Positions 59,901 through 64,000 of a stretch of DNA of 64,000 bases are shown here, piece after piece; within the stretch, counting starts at the first letter, position 1; every line of letters starts with the position of its first letter. A program made the position numbers and the translations under genes. Source of the stretch: Harmothoe impar (Eukaryota; Annelida; Polychaeta; Phyllodocida; Polynoidae); assembly GCA_947462335.1 (NCBI GenBank), contig OX381705.1, positions 45,150,175 through 45,214,174 of the forward strand. Direction: 5' to 3'. The notes under the pieces were generated by a model, which worked only from the letters and a program-made list of their open reading frames with translations, made no database searches and had not been told where the DNA came from.

Positions 59901-62128
59901 CACTAGAGCAGCAGAGACTGTCCGTGAGCAGATCATTAAGGAGCGTCACCAAACTGCCCGCCGGTTACGGCGTTACTACATGAAGTGCCTCAACCATCTA
60001 TTAGATGCCGAATGCCAACAGTGAGTAGCATTGAATTATTTAGTGTTGAAGCTGAACAATTTATATTTATTCAAAATGCAATAACTACCAGGTACAGCTG
60101 TTTCTGTGTACAAAAAGAAAAGTACAGTAGATCTACTAATACATATGGTCCCCAAGTTCTACTGAATGATGATCAATCACTTTTATATGACAAATGAGCT
60201 GATCCAAATGATTCTTTATGTCTTACAGGATGACGCGTGAGGAGAAGTTAGCCTATATGGAGCAGGCGATGGAGTACATCCCATCGCGCGACACTAGCCA
60301 GGTGACATCAGCATCTAGTGGGGGACGCTCAGCTGTCACCAGTCCCGATGATTTCACTACGACAACAACACCATTACTGACCACGAGTGCAGGCACCAGT
60401 GCCAACAACACCCCCGGTAGCAGCACCTCCCGGTCCCGGATCGAGTACCACTCACCGGGTAGGGGCAGAGAGAAGGACCCTAGGGTGAAGGATGTTGTAG
60501 ATAGCAATCTGCAGACTCGAGTGAAGGCGCTCGTGGATAGCTTCACGCCCGAGGTGCAAGCAGCCAGGCGGGAGGATGCCTACTCACGAGGTGGAGAGGA
60601 TTCGGAGCAACATCGCGCACCGCGGAGTAAGCACCGCAGGCCCGGTGCTGCACCGGAATCAGGGTCACAGTCTCTGGACAGACATCATGCACACAAGAGG
60701 CAGTCTAGGGCAGAGATCCCTCGACTGGACCTCAGCCAGGTGCACGGAGGCATGGATATAGGCCACTCTCCCCCACAGCAGAGTCGAGCCAATGGCACCC
60801 ATCATGTGCAGGGTGGGCGGCAGTACCGCGCAGCCTACCACAGCCACTCCTCCTGGGACTCTGAAGCCTCCAGTGGGGACAACATGCATCACAATGGACA
60901 TTACCGTGCTCCAGAGAGTGGCTCTAAAGGCAATCGCTCTGGTAGTAGATCTCATCAAAGAAATCAGGCTAATACGGACAGCAGCAGTAAGGTTAAAACC
61001 CCTAGCCATAGCAAGTATACCCTATCATCCAAGTCTGCCGAACACTTTTCTATAGAGAAGCCACGGGGTACAAAATCAAGGAGGACTTATACAGATATCT
61101 CCTACGAGATGGACATTGAAAAACCCTCGGTTTCCAAGTCACAGTCCACGACATGTTTAGAGCACTCCACACCGAGAGGCCAGTATTTGCTGGAAGCAGA
61201 GCCCCGCAGGTATTATGATGTCGACTTCCGTACTTTTGGTGACTCCGCTTTACAACCCGTGAGAGATGCAGCCGGCGGAGGCTCGACCCCTCTCACCAAA
61301 GTCAACTCTGAAACTTATCTTTTAACACCTTCTGGGCTGCATGGTTCCATTTCTATGGGAGATGTGCGAGAAATTGACGAAGCCGATCAAAGTTTGACTG
61401 ATTCTAAACATATGTGTCGATCCGATGAAGGACTCCTGAACTATGACCCTGAAACACCAGGTCGAGGTTATGCAGCGAATCAATCATCCCAACACACAGG
61501 GCCTCAGAAGTCTATGTCAATGCCAAATGTTGGCCGTGCAGAAAACTGGGTGAATAGCATGCGGATGAAATCCTATCCAGAGAATTACAGTAATCATGCA
61601 GGCCACCTTGCCAATGATGATGACTCGGGTGAAAGTACGCTAAGCGAGTCGGTTAACCAGACACCGTATGTGTCAGTGAGGCCTAAGCAGAAGAGCAGCA
61701 GCAGTAGCAGTAAAGTGTACAATGGGAAACAGTACACACATTCCTATGGAGGTGAAGTGATTAGTAAAAAGGAACAGTATCATGTTGCCTTTAAGAATGT
61801 TGAAACAAACTGTGAAGACGATGGCAGTGATAACGAATCAGTAAAAAGTTTCTTGTCTACTAGCAGTGTCAGCGACTTCAGACATGCCCTGAAAACAAAA
61901 CAGTCCCAAACCACGCGCACGGCAGCATCCCGGGATGCCACAACACAACAGGGGAGTGGTCCCAGCGGTAAGAAGCCACTCAAGGTCATGCCGCCCTCAG
62001 AGCAGCTCCAGAGCATGTTGGCCCAGGTGCCTGATAATGTCCACCGGCCTGTTGCTATGGTAACACGACATACCCAGGTGCCTTCACCAAGGCCAGTGTA
62101 CAAGCAGCCAAGAACCTACAGTAAATGA
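23850..62128 (+). CDS. CEP152: CEP152 / Asterless orthologue, whole gene (26 coding exons)
   Basis: Centrosomal scaffold that in known animals recruits PLK4 to the mother centriole (through an acidic N-terminus) and works with CEP63/CEP57 in centriole duplication. The reconstructed product is about 2653 residues. Similarity to vertebrate CEP152 is seen in order: the N-terminal acidic block with SLNFD-like start (residues 1-82); EIRILKHKLALTQDERDGL (about 394-413); SETLARSRDQHDNIVSGLQ (exon 6); INRLTRSLEDSQKQC (exon 7); DSYIQLGIK (exon 9); QALEQCESTIMQHHE (exons 11-12); and the helix with AAETVREQIIKERHQTARR (exon 25). Coiled coil dominates about residues 350-610 and 1020-1945. All 25 introns have GT-AG ends and compatible phases, and the sum is divisible by three. 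The gene is much longer than human CEP152 because of exon 10 and the last exon. The orthology is strong; the exon 10 start and the alternative exons are the uncertain parts. Confidence 0.93.
24448..24514. repeat. Perfect 19-bp-arm hairpin in CEP152 intron 1
   Basis: Arms CCACAGGTTTTAACAAGAC and GTCTTGTTAAAACCTGTGG are separated by 29 bases. A diverged copy of one arm plus loop is at about 20100-20165, so this is a dispersed family rather than a single locus. Confidence 0.7.
25143..25273 (+). CDS. CEP152: CEP152 exon 2, acidic PLK4-binding-type region
   Basis: Acceptor TATTTTGACAG| and donor CCGGA|GTGAGTA, phase 0 in and phase 2 out, residues 39-82. It encodes LREILTKAFDDDLTDEEEG and a further Glu/Asp/Ser-rich stretch. 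This corresponds to the acidic leucine-containing segment of CEP152 that binds the PLK4 cryptic polo box in known orthologues; the binding itself is inferred. Confidence 0.9.
25555..25746. mobile_element. Harbinger-type G-run MITE, copy D
   Basis: 192 bp, opposite orientation to copies B and C, flanked by TTA on both sides (25552-25554, 25747-25749). Ends GGGAGTGCTCATTTTTTTTA and AAAAAATGAGCACTCCC. It is in CEP152 intron 2. Confidence 0.85.
26224..26647. mobile_element. hAT-like non-autonomous element, 424 bp
   Basis: Inverted ends CAGGGATACCAAGT and ACTTGGCATCCCTG. The interior repeats ACGATTTCTGACCCCAAAT. No convincing 8-bp duplication flanks it, so the call rests on the termini. Confidence 0.55.
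26739..27058. mobile_element. TA-flanked MITE, family CCGTATTCGACGTAATAAGCGC (copy 2)
   Basis: 320 bp with perfect 22-bp ends CCGTATTCGACGTAATAAGC(GC) and its reverse complement, and TA at 26737-26738 and 27059-27060. Same family as 2741-2921 but longer. Confidence 0.85.
29062..29891 (+). CDS. CEP152: CEP152 exon 3, Gln/His/Pro/Tyr-rich low-complexity region
   Basis: Acceptor AATCATATTTCAG| and donor CCAAG|GTGAGTT, 830 nt, phase 2 in and phase 1 out, residues 82-359. The segment is rich in Pro, Gln, His and Tyr (for example HHHPHLHQHQPQHQPEYYYP), like the Tyr/Pro-rich N-terminal third of vertebrate CEP152. It ends with GYKVKYFGGG and DLNALQRDFLNQG, the start of the first coiled coil. The exon must begin upstream of any in-frame ATG, so the internal GTG/ATG codons here are not starts. 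Confidence 0.9.
29892..34871. other. CEP152 intron 3, first part
   Basis: No exon recognised. It includes relics of a GTGTCGATTTT / AAAAGGGCC reiteration at about 32850-33065 and a GC-rich GCCGCCGGCGTC repeat at about 33620-33720 that recurs, decayed, at 35593-35700. Confidence 0.5.
34872..35402 (+). CDS. CEP152: Candidate alternative cassette exon of CEP152 (exon 3a)
   Basis: Open block inside intron 3 with acceptor CCAATCTCAG|AT and donor CAGGA|GTAAGTAG. Its length is 531 nt (177 codons) and both ends are phase 1, exactly what exon 3 and exon 4 require, so inclusion keeps the frame. The peptide is Arg/Lys/Gly/Ser-rich and probably disordered, with RMRRRTLSAPNIIVPPRRE as a basophilic-kinase-like patch. 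The open frame runs from 34703 to a stop right after the donor (35409-35411 area). I found no family match. Exons 3 and 4 joined directly already align to known CEP152, so this would be an optional or lineage-specific exon; an unrelated ORF by chance is possible. Confidence 0.55.
35403..36300. other. CEP152 intron 3, between cassette exon and minisatellites
   Basis: Non-coding. It holds the decayed second copy of the 33.6-kb repeat (35593-35700) and otherwise nothing recognised. Confidence 0.5.
36313..36545. repeat. Minisatellite of ATAGGTCGACAGGTCGAC units
   Basis: Short GTCGAC-containing units in tandem. The Ser-Thr-Tyr-Leu ORFs on the - strand are repeat translation. Confidence 0.9.
36546..36615. 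repeat. 20-bp unit GAGGTGGTGGACGTGAGAAG, three to four copies
   Basis: Purine-rich short tandem block linking two GTCGAC arrays. Confidence 0.85.
36620..37135. repeat. Palindromic satellite built on ATGTCGACAT
   Basis: Dozens of copies of the self-complementary 10-mer ATGTCGACAT, spaced by GGCGGCCTAG or ATAT linkers. Open frames on both strands read as His/Met/Arg/Ser repeats and are not genes. Confidence 0.92.
37164..37285. repeat. Minisatellite GGGGGGCCAAATGTCA (about 16-17 bp)
   Basis: Seven or so units, G-rich on the + strand. Confidence 0.85.
37337..37702. repeat. 14-bp minisatellite CACACTACAGACAG, about 26 copies
   Basis: Tandem array with a higher-order unit marked by CTACAGGCATGCACAATATA, which appears twice (about 37442 and 37570). 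Confidence 0.92.
38043..38830. repeat. Inverted, shortened relative of the 10.5-13.5 kb element
   Basis: 38043-38413 is the reverse complement of 12874-13243, and 38685-38830 holds three reverse-orientation units of the 10526-10945 minisatellite. The order is the mirror image of the larger element with the 130-bp satellite missing, consistent with an internally deleted copy. Confidence 0.75.
38923..39150. mobile_element. TA-flanked MITE (TIR CYGTAAAACCTCTCTGATAAGCC)
   Basis: 228 bp, TA at 38921-38922 and 39151-39152. Left CCGTAAAACCTCTCTGATAA, right TTATCAGAGAGGTTTTACAG. Interior holds TTCGGCTTATA words. It ends 121 bases before the exon 4 start. Single ends of this family occur near 26135 and 50793. 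Confidence 0.85.
39272..39427 (+). CDS. CEP152: CEP152 exon 4, first coiled coil
   Basis: Acceptor TTCCTCACCAG| and donor CCAGG|GTAAGTT, phase 1 in and out, residues 359-411. It encodes LQILYNARGQKIEELTQEV and DREIRILKHKLALTQ, closely matching the vertebrate block with the order QLQVLNKAQ ... QIEDL ... YLNHQLA. A TA-flanked MITE ends about 120 bases upstream of the acceptor. Confidence 0.93.
39753..39892 (+). CDS. CEP152: CEP152 exon 5
   Basis: Acceptor GCATGATTTCAG| and donor GAAGAG|GTAGGT, phase 1 in and phase 0 out, residues 411-457. It encodes DERDGLEQSLKQSQTLLTDS, which matches the KDGL-SLRESQ-LL block of vertebrate CEP152, followed by a Glu/Gln-rich heptad region. Confidence 0.93.
39893..42824. 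other. CEP152 intron 5
   Basis: 2.9 kb. A short duplication (CACTAGCCAGTTGTTCCAAC type) at about 42536-42602. No exon or element recognised otherwise. Confidence 0.6.
42825..43025 (+). CDS. CEP152: CEP152 exon 6
   Basis: Acceptor CTGTGTTAAAAG| and donor ATCAAG|GTAAGT, phase 0 at both ends, 67 codons (residues 458-524). The motif SSETLARSRDQHDNIVSGLQ followed by HKYESEIFDLKQRLD is highly characteristic of CEP152. Confidence 0.93.
43689..43836 (+). CDS. CEP152: CEP152 exon 7
   Basis: Acceptor TTAACTCTCCAG| and donor GGCAG|GTAGGT, phase 0 in and phase 1 out, residues 525-574. INRLTRSLEDSQKQCQQMLE matches the vertebrate INKLTRSLEESQKQC block almost exactly, making this one of the strongest anchors for the gene. 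Confidence 0.94.
44114..44205 (+). CDS. CEP152: CEP152 exon 8
   Basis: Acceptor GTGTTAATAG| and donor CTAGCA|GTAAGT, phase 1 in and phase 0 out, residues 574-604. It encodes GQELSRIKVQLQEVIAGKSI and then a Met-Ser-Thr-Ala-Leu-Ala end, matching the vertebrate QLQ-Q-A--SANMNKAL segment. Confidence 0.9.
44821..45041 (+). CDS. CEP152: CEP152 exon 9
   Basis: Acceptor TTCATCCAAAG| and donor GAGCA|GTGAGT, phase 0 in and phase 2 out, residues 605-678. It encodes DELQDLKEQVMMYESASQYG (compare the vertebrate [20 protein letters not shown]), then a Gly/Ser/Thr-rich linker, and DDSYIQLGIKSR, matching ESYVDLGIKK. The coiled coil breaks here. Confidence 0.93.
45190..45605. repeat. Pyrimidine-rich degenerate tandem repeat (CCTCTTCCTGGCCTGGTCTGC)
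   Basis: Units of about 33 bp, resuming after 46266, so the foldback element inserted into this array. The apparent Pro/Phe/Ser-rich ORF is repeat-derived. Confidence 0.85.
45611..46266. mobile_element. Foldback/MULE-like element, 656 bp, 11-bp duplication
   Basis: Ends CAGTGGGGTTGATGTTCAGC and (reverse complement) CAGTGGGGCCAATGTTCAGC, with long imperfect arms to about 45900 and from about 46030. Flanks are CCTCTTCCTGG at 45600-45610 and 46267-46277. Inside are many near-palindromes of AGTGTATCTGGGATACACT and GCAGCAGATGCATCTGCTGC. An 8-11 bp duplication with long arms suggests a Mutator-type element, but the flank lies in a repeat that contains the same word. Confidence 0.7.
46278..49284. 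other. CEP152 intron 9, second part
   Basis: Holds the (CCA)n tract and long G or C runs near 46450, 47230 and 48150. Two small splice-bounded blocks (47915-47920, 48833-48865) are noted among the findings; no certain exon. Confidence 0.5.
47291..47347. repeat. (CCA)n microsatellite
   Basis: About 19 triplets with two CCG variants. Confidence 0.92.
49285..50611 (+). CDS. CEP152: CEP152 exon 10, large lineage-specific linker plus start of second coiled coil
   Basis: The donor (GTCAAG|GTAAGT, phase 0) is clear; the start is not. The frame is open from 49238, and the acceptor that fits the phase 2 end of exon 9 is GCAG| at 49281-49284. That acceptor lacks a pyrimidine tract, so a missed small exon or alternative acceptor is possible. 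About 340 residues (678-1020) are Ser/Pro-rich and disordered, with an SKIP (SxIP-type) motif at 49361-49372. From about 50316 the sequence is heptad coiled coil (LKKELERCL onward, ending SLSRDKRMLDEEVK), which aligns with the LKAEVQRLL block of vertebrate CEP152. The 340-residue insert has no counterpart that I recognise. Confidence 0.75.
50825..50955 (+). CDS. CEP152: CEP152 exon 11
   Basis: Acceptor CTCGTTAACAG| and donor GAACA|GTGAGT, phase 0 in and phase 2 out, residues 1121-1164. ANRELSHQMADMVREYDEDK followed by RQALEQ matches the vertebrate [24 protein letters not shown] block. Confidence 0.93.
51215..51343 (+). CDS. CEP152: CEP152 exon 12
   Basis: Acceptor TTCCACCCTAG| and donor CTAAG|GTATGG, phase 2 at both ends, residues 1164-1207. 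CESTIMQHHERVKAQLEADL aligns to the [20 protein letters not shown] segment of vertebrate CEP152. Confidence 0.92.
51751..51886 (+). CDS. CEP152: CEP152 exon 13
   Basis: Acceptor ATTTTACACCAG| and donor GCCGAG|GTATGC, phase 2 in and phase 0 out, residues 1207-1252. SELDEVKDMYISVCQAKDHI matches the vertebrate [26 protein letters not shown] region. Confidence 0.92.
52088..52237 (+). CDS. CEP152: CEP152 exon 14
   Basis: Acceptor CTCGCTTTCAG| and donor GAACAG|GTGAGC, 50 codons, phase 0 at both ends. The peptide is coiled coil, KEKEAEIETLKGTWAANNDV and then KEKWVKEQEENFNKRIEEQ. Regular Trp spacing recurs in this and the following exons. Confidence 0.9.
52487..52634 (+). CDS. CEP152: CEP152 exon 15
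   Basis: Acceptor GCTATGTTAAG| and donor GAAG|GTACTC (weaker than the others), phase 0 in and phase 1 out. It encodes KADWLKEHAAAKDTAVKAAI and EQAWKEKWDLELQRTLTEKL, an Ala/Lys/Glu coiled coil with Trp repeats. Confidence 0.87.
52957..53285 (+). CDS. CEP152: CEP152 exon 16
   Basis: Acceptor TCACCATAACAG| and donor AGTCAG|GTAAGA, phase 1 in and phase 0 out, residues 1352-1461. It encodes AQESWSQSKDAEVVAAV, then RRLEEARQAWLSTDLPKAVE and LEEAKDVWRQTELQEAVQEA. The aromatic Trp-Leu/Arg spacing resembles the AHQRWLGELPELAE region of human CEP152. Confidence 0.9.
53539..53682 (+). CDS. CEP152: CEP152 exon 17
   Basis: Acceptor GTTGTCGGCTAG| and donor CAACAG|GTAGCT, 48 codons, phase 0 at both ends. 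VADMLSEAKALWLEEERQQV continues the Trp-containing coiled coil. The + frame one base over is also open through this exon, but it lacks the family pattern. Confidence 0.87.
53865..54191 (+). CDS. CEP152: CEP152 exon 18
   Basis: Acceptor TTCATTTTCAG| and donor GCTAAG|GTGCGT, 109 codons, phase 0 at both ends, residues 1510-1618. CERDYREFLNEHQDTLNKAL followed by RTAREEFAREKA matches the vertebrate [31 protein letters not shown] block clearly. Confidence 0.93.
54379..54522 (+). CDS. CEP152: CEP152 exon 19
   Basis: Acceptor CTTTTATAG| and donor CAACAG|GTAATG, 48 codons, phase 0 at both ends. It encodes KWQEKIDEMNKKHSEEKDTI and then RDNLLKALEEARSRWQQ, all coiled coil. Confidence 0.9.
54674..54823 (+). 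CDS. CEP152: CEP152 exon 20
   Basis: Acceptor TCTGTTTGTAG| and donor TTTAAG|GTACGA, 50 codons, phase 0 at both ends. KYEEALEENSLGLLEEKEAA followed by WSDERSSLQAQIDDANVRAA is coiled coil. The 3.3-kb intron that follows holds the antisense reverse-transcriptase ORF. Confidence 0.9.
54824..55389. other. CEP152 intron 20, left part
   Basis: Non-coding AT-rich DNA left of the retrotransposon's poly(A) end. Confidence 0.55.
55814..57607 (-). CDS. Non-LTR reverse transcriptase (Jockey/CR1-like), 597 codons, defective
   Basis: Hallmarks on the - strand: VVKLIKDINVNKPSGIKDIS and FPKEWAKATVTPLPKPGDRT (RT entry region), TFIDMKKAFDSIHHGLL (motif A), SFGVPQGSVLGPLLFILFL (motif B), AMYADDIVLYSS (catalytic YADD), KSYTYLGVELD (thumb side) and a C-terminal ALWDSLPADTQNLKSKSAFK typical of these elements. 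Between VTN and LAQHLEEKS the usual conserved block (YRPIS-type) is absent, an in-frame internal deletion of roughly 20-25 residues. The first about 45 codons are translation of flanking minisatellite (QVGVGE repeats), so the ORF start is not the element's own. Probably inactive; it has no endonuclease. Confidence 0.85.
   Translation of the reverse strand: MNSLLKSTLKSCVIHVCYSISGQQVGVGEQVGVGEQVGVGVQVGVGDSFRLRACTAFCSYQKASQSDDKRQRYGWYNFVCTHQYEAVVQGGNYIEDTEPVKVLRSQVVKLIKDINVNKPSGIKDISGKVLKDALSCLPDQVLHMFQKSFDKSSFPKEWAKATVTPLPKPGDRTLVTNLAQHLEEKSILVDVQYGYRKNLSTGEAVFDLVNNLFKYRDMGQGTVATFIDMKKAFDSIHHGLLMQKLSKLKLHRTFLGWLHSYLCDRKQKTKTSHGVSAEKEVSFGVPQGSVLGPLLFILFLNSLPEVVRYCKVAMYADDIVLYSSHRTHRMAIRNMQLDLGNVKSWCDANCMTINEKKTQTMWFASNRMLNTVPKLELKIGMIGLQEVKSYTYLGVELDSDLVLDKYVNNTASKMSNKVFKLANLKPSLTEVAAISVYKQGILPLADYCCYLADSARKNPSHRLQVIQNQALRICVKARQRDISIKDLHSRTEVPMLEARRKELLVTLMYRKAKKVSPVVKIRSTRSDGKFIFPCRRANTRMYMKSPYCRGIALWDSLPADTQNLKSKSAFKTAVKRAFNTHCKGARKRYFQGLRRQV
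57470..57540. repeat. 18-bp minisatellite CACCCACACCCACCTGCT
   Basis: About four units. It supplies the QVGVGE-type repeats at the start of the antisense RT ORF. Confidence 0.88.
57608..58111. other. CEP152 intron 20, right part
   Basis: Nothing recognised apart from an A/G run near 57928-57950. Confidence 0.5.
58112..58450 (+). CDS. CEP152: CEP152 exon 21
   Basis: Acceptor GTTCTCTGCAG| and donor AAAGAG|GTGTGT, 113 codons, phase 0 at both ends, residues 1717-1829. ADMEEAHRRELAQLKSTHQG, VRACVAGLEEAQRVAHEEAQ and LKAELTASSERVENCES form one uninterrupted coiled coil. Confidence 0.92.
58741..58905 (+). CDS. CEP152: CEP152 exon 22
   Basis: Acceptor TGTAATTTTTAAG| and donor GTGCAG|GTGAGG, 55 codons, phase 0 at both ends. 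It encodes ANKMERERSEAEGQKEQLTA and FRSQYGELLEQLQRSERNLK, continuing the coiled coil. Confidence 0.89.
59116..59295 (+). CDS. CEP152: CEP152 exon 23
   Basis: Acceptor GGAAATTCTAG| and donor ACACAG|GTAATA, 60 codons, phase 0 at both ends. MEKMKAKMVELRSSQLVAID and QHLAEKKEWKQQMEEHKRDL are the last strong coiled-coil heptads. Confidence 0.9.
59326..59400. ncRNA. Candidate 75-nt hairpin in CEP152 intron 23
   Basis: Arms CCAAAACGTGAACTGTGGT and ACCACAGTTCACGTTTTGG are perfectly complementary for 19 bp, then continue with mismatches (ATTTGATTGAAT against ATTCAAAT) to a loop of about 10 bases. Size and shape fit a pre-miRNA, but a short palindromic MITE is equally possible. Confidence 0.3.
59509..59587 (+). 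CDS. CEP152: CEP152 exon 24
   Basis: Acceptor CTTCATTTTAG| and donor GCGAT|GTAAGC, phase 0 in and phase 1 out, residues 1945-1971. SDMGKQYMKTVTRMR begins the conserved helix that corresponds to the vertebrate GQYIKAVKKIK segment. Confidence 0.92.
59870..60020 (+). CDS. CEP152: CEP152 exon 25, most conserved C-terminal helix
   Basis: Acceptor TTTATTACACAG| and donor CCAACA|GTGAGT, phase 1 in and phase 2 out, residues 1971-2021. EVLRHVNDSNTRAAETVREQ and then IIKERHQTARRLRRYYMKCL match the vertebrate [20 protein letters not shown] and LRERQETARKMRKYYLICL segments. This is the best single identifier of the gene. Confidence 0.95.
60229..62128 (+). CDS. CEP152: CEP152 last coding exon, long disordered tail
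   Basis: Acceptor TTATGTCTTACAG|, phase 2 in, stop TGA at 62126-62128. It opens with MTREEKLAYMEQAMEYIPS, a short helical continuation, then about 600 residues rich in Ser, Thr, Gly, Arg, His and Gln. No catalytic or globular domain is seen. Repeated basic and phospho-type patches are present (RSGSRSHQRN, KSRRTYTDISYEMDIEKP, PQKSMSMPNVGR). It ends ...VYKQPRTYSK. The vertebrate tail is also low-complexity but shorter and not alignable by eye. Confidence 0.92.
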
Positions 62129-63120
62129 ACGGTGCAGCTTACGGTAGTGCACAGGAGTGACCGTTTCATTAATTGCAGCACTTCCAATGAGTGCCTTGTA
62201 AAAAGTGTATTTGTATGTTAATTAGAATCAGTATCGTTTTTAGAGCTAGAACCTATATCATACAAGGGTGCAACAAATCCGTCCAGTGCCTCAGGAATAA
62301 TTTTAGTCTTCCTCAACCCAATTTGTACATATAGCTCTATCATGGAAAAGTCAAAAATATAAGAAAATCAGTAATATTTAGATTTCTCCAGTCAACGTGG
62401 TAAAGCCATCATCTTCCAACAGTGCATGTTATAAATAATTTATATGATGCAATTCAATTAACCTTTGTATGTCAAATCCTCATTACCAATTCAATTGTCG
62501 TTATTTGCCATGTTTTATCGGAATTCCTAAACCACAAGTTTCCTTGACGGCTATATCTATTTATTGTATTTATGATTAGTTCTAAATCTATATATTATGT
62601 AGAACCTCGCATTGCAGCTCTAATGGCGTATACTGTGATATGTAAATGGGAATGACGGAAGAAGAAGGGGATTATAAGCCATAGCCCCGTACCAGAGTAC
62701 TACTTGTATCAGCAAACTCAATGTACATGCAAAAGCTATATGTACATGCATAGTGTAGTCTCCATGGGGAGACCAATGTGAACTGTGATATTTCGTTGCC
62801 CAATAATTCCATAAAGTCCAAAAGTGTTAACTATTACGTACATGTTGGCGCTGATTGTTGGCCAGGGGGAAGTGTGGTAAAATAGTAGATCCTGTGTAAT
62901 ATGTGTACTGAAATAAGCACATTTTACCTTTTCAGTGTTTATTCGTATCTCGTTTTCGTTGGACGATTATGACAGCCGTGAACTATTGTTAAACTGTACA
63001 GATGTAAGGATTGTGTATTTCGTTCTTCTCGGAACTATGAATGTGGATAGCCAGCGAAATCCCTGTATAGACATATTTACTGTGGATTCAACGTATGGAT
63101 TAAAACCCTACGAGTGCACT
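62129..63120 (+). other. CEP152 3' UTR and downstream sequence
   Basis: AT-rich non-coding sequence after the stop codon. I saw no canonical AATAAA, so the transcript end is not placed. No exon of a further gene is evident. Confidence 0.5.
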
Positions 63121-63374
63121 GTAAACATGTCTTAGAGCCGTGGACATTTCACACAATGGGGCGGTTGTTTTGCTAAGTTTGACACATACTAAAACTGCCC
63201 ATGGTCATTTATCTTAGTAAATGACCATATTAGATCCCAAAAGGATTGTAAACATGTCATAGAGCCGTGAATGTTTCAAACAATGGGGCGGTTGTTTTGC
63301 TAAGTTTGACACATACTAAAACTGACTGTGGTCATTTATATTAGTAAATGACGATATTAAATCCCAAAAGGAAC
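63121..63374. repeat. 127-bp tandem duplication downstream of CEP152
   Basis: Two copies start GTAAACATGTC(T/A)TAGAGCC at 63121 and 63248, sharing GGGGCGGTTGTTTTGCTAAG and ending CCCAAAAGGA, with scattered substitutions. Confidence 0.9.
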
Positions 63375-64000
63375 TTACACCCAAGCGCGCAATGTGAATA
63401 TTTGATAATTGACTGCACAACCTATCCTCGTGCATACAAAATTTACTGTACTGTGTTGTACAAAATCACTACATACAGCCGTTCTAGGTTTGTGTTAGTG
63501 GGCTACAGTCACTTATGATGGGATGAGACATCTCTTGAGGCTTTCCAACAATTCCAACAGGTATGGGAATTCAAGGGGGCGGGATCTTTGGGGAGGGGGG
63601 GGGGATACCACCTGCATGCTAAATTAATGATTAGTACATTGTTATGATTAGGTTATGCTTGTAATAGATCAGGAATGACGCCAGATATGACAACGCGTGT
63701 CTAGTAAATATCCCATATAGAATAGACAGAATCATTTTGGACCAATCATACCCATATTTATTCACCCCCGATAAGCTTTCTCTATTCAGCACGGGGAAGC
63801 GGTTCCATGTCATCCTTTGAATTTAGGCATTTGTGTCAAACTTAGGCAAGTCATCTTTTCCTTTTCCGAGGTATGAATGATCTTTTAGTTTTAATATTGA
63901 AGGTTGGTTTCTTCACACAGATTTCTATTGTTCGATATATCTATATTTAATAGATAAATGTATGAAGGATTGGTCAATGAAAGCAATTTTTCACCATAGC
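63375..64000. other. Downstream intergenic sequence
   Basis: AT-rich, with a poly-G run near 63593-63604. No gene seen. Confidence 0.5.

Noticed and set aside
60253..61055. Open frames on both strands within the last CEP152 exon
   Set aside because: Shadow frames; the + frame continues the spliced CEP152 reading frame to a stop at 62128.

Overview
This is an animal (metazoan) nuclear genome window, most probably from a marine invertebrate. Genes are split into short exons with GT-AG introns, more than half the sequence is intron or intergenic, and it is full of non-autonomous DNA transposons, minisatellites and poly-G/poly-C runs. Two gene families (CEP152/Asterless and RALBP1) point to an animal; I cannot name the phylum.

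The main gene is a complete CEP152 orthologue on the + strand, with its ATG at 23850 and stop at 62126-62128. I assembled it from 26 coding exons by matching splice sites, intron phases and protein similarity. All exon phases agree and the total is 7962 nt, giving about 2653 residues, against roughly 1,650-1,710 in human CEP152. The product is a centriole-duplication scaffold: an acidic N-terminus (PLK4-binding region in known orthologues), a Gln/His/Pro/Tyr-rich segment, two long coiled-coil blocks, a conserved helix near residues 1960-2020, and a 630-residue disordered tail. A 531-nt phase-compatible open block at 34872-35402 looks like an optional cassette exon. A probable non-coding first exon ends at 21858.

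On the - strand, two exons (15815-15695 and 14569-14431) encode the N-terminus of a RALBP1 (RLIP) orthologue. Its RhoGAP and Ral-binding exons are not seen and presumably lie beyond the left edge. The two genes are head to head, and a CpG-containing region at 21.7-22.1 kb is the best candidate promoter region.

Layout: 1-14.4 kb, presumed RALBP1 intron with a 1.36-kb TIR element, a nested MITE and a 3.0-kb TIR element carrying two satellites; 14.4-15.8 kb, RALBP1 5' exons; 16-23.8 kb, intergenic/5' region with a solo LTR, a foldback element and several Harbinger-type MITEs; 23.8-62.1 kb, CEP152, with intron 3 holding four consecutive minisatellites, intron 9 a MULE-like foldback element, and intron 20 an antisense non-LTR reverse-transcriptase ORF; 62.1-64 kb, 3' UTR and downstream DNA with a 127-bp tandem duplication. 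I saw no tRNA, rRNA or CRISPR. I did not find a clearly new multi-gene system. The most interesting items are the cassette exon, a possible uORF whose stop overlaps the CEP152 start codon, the G-run MITE family with perfect TWA duplications, and the reverse-transcriptase ORF that stays open despite an internal gap.
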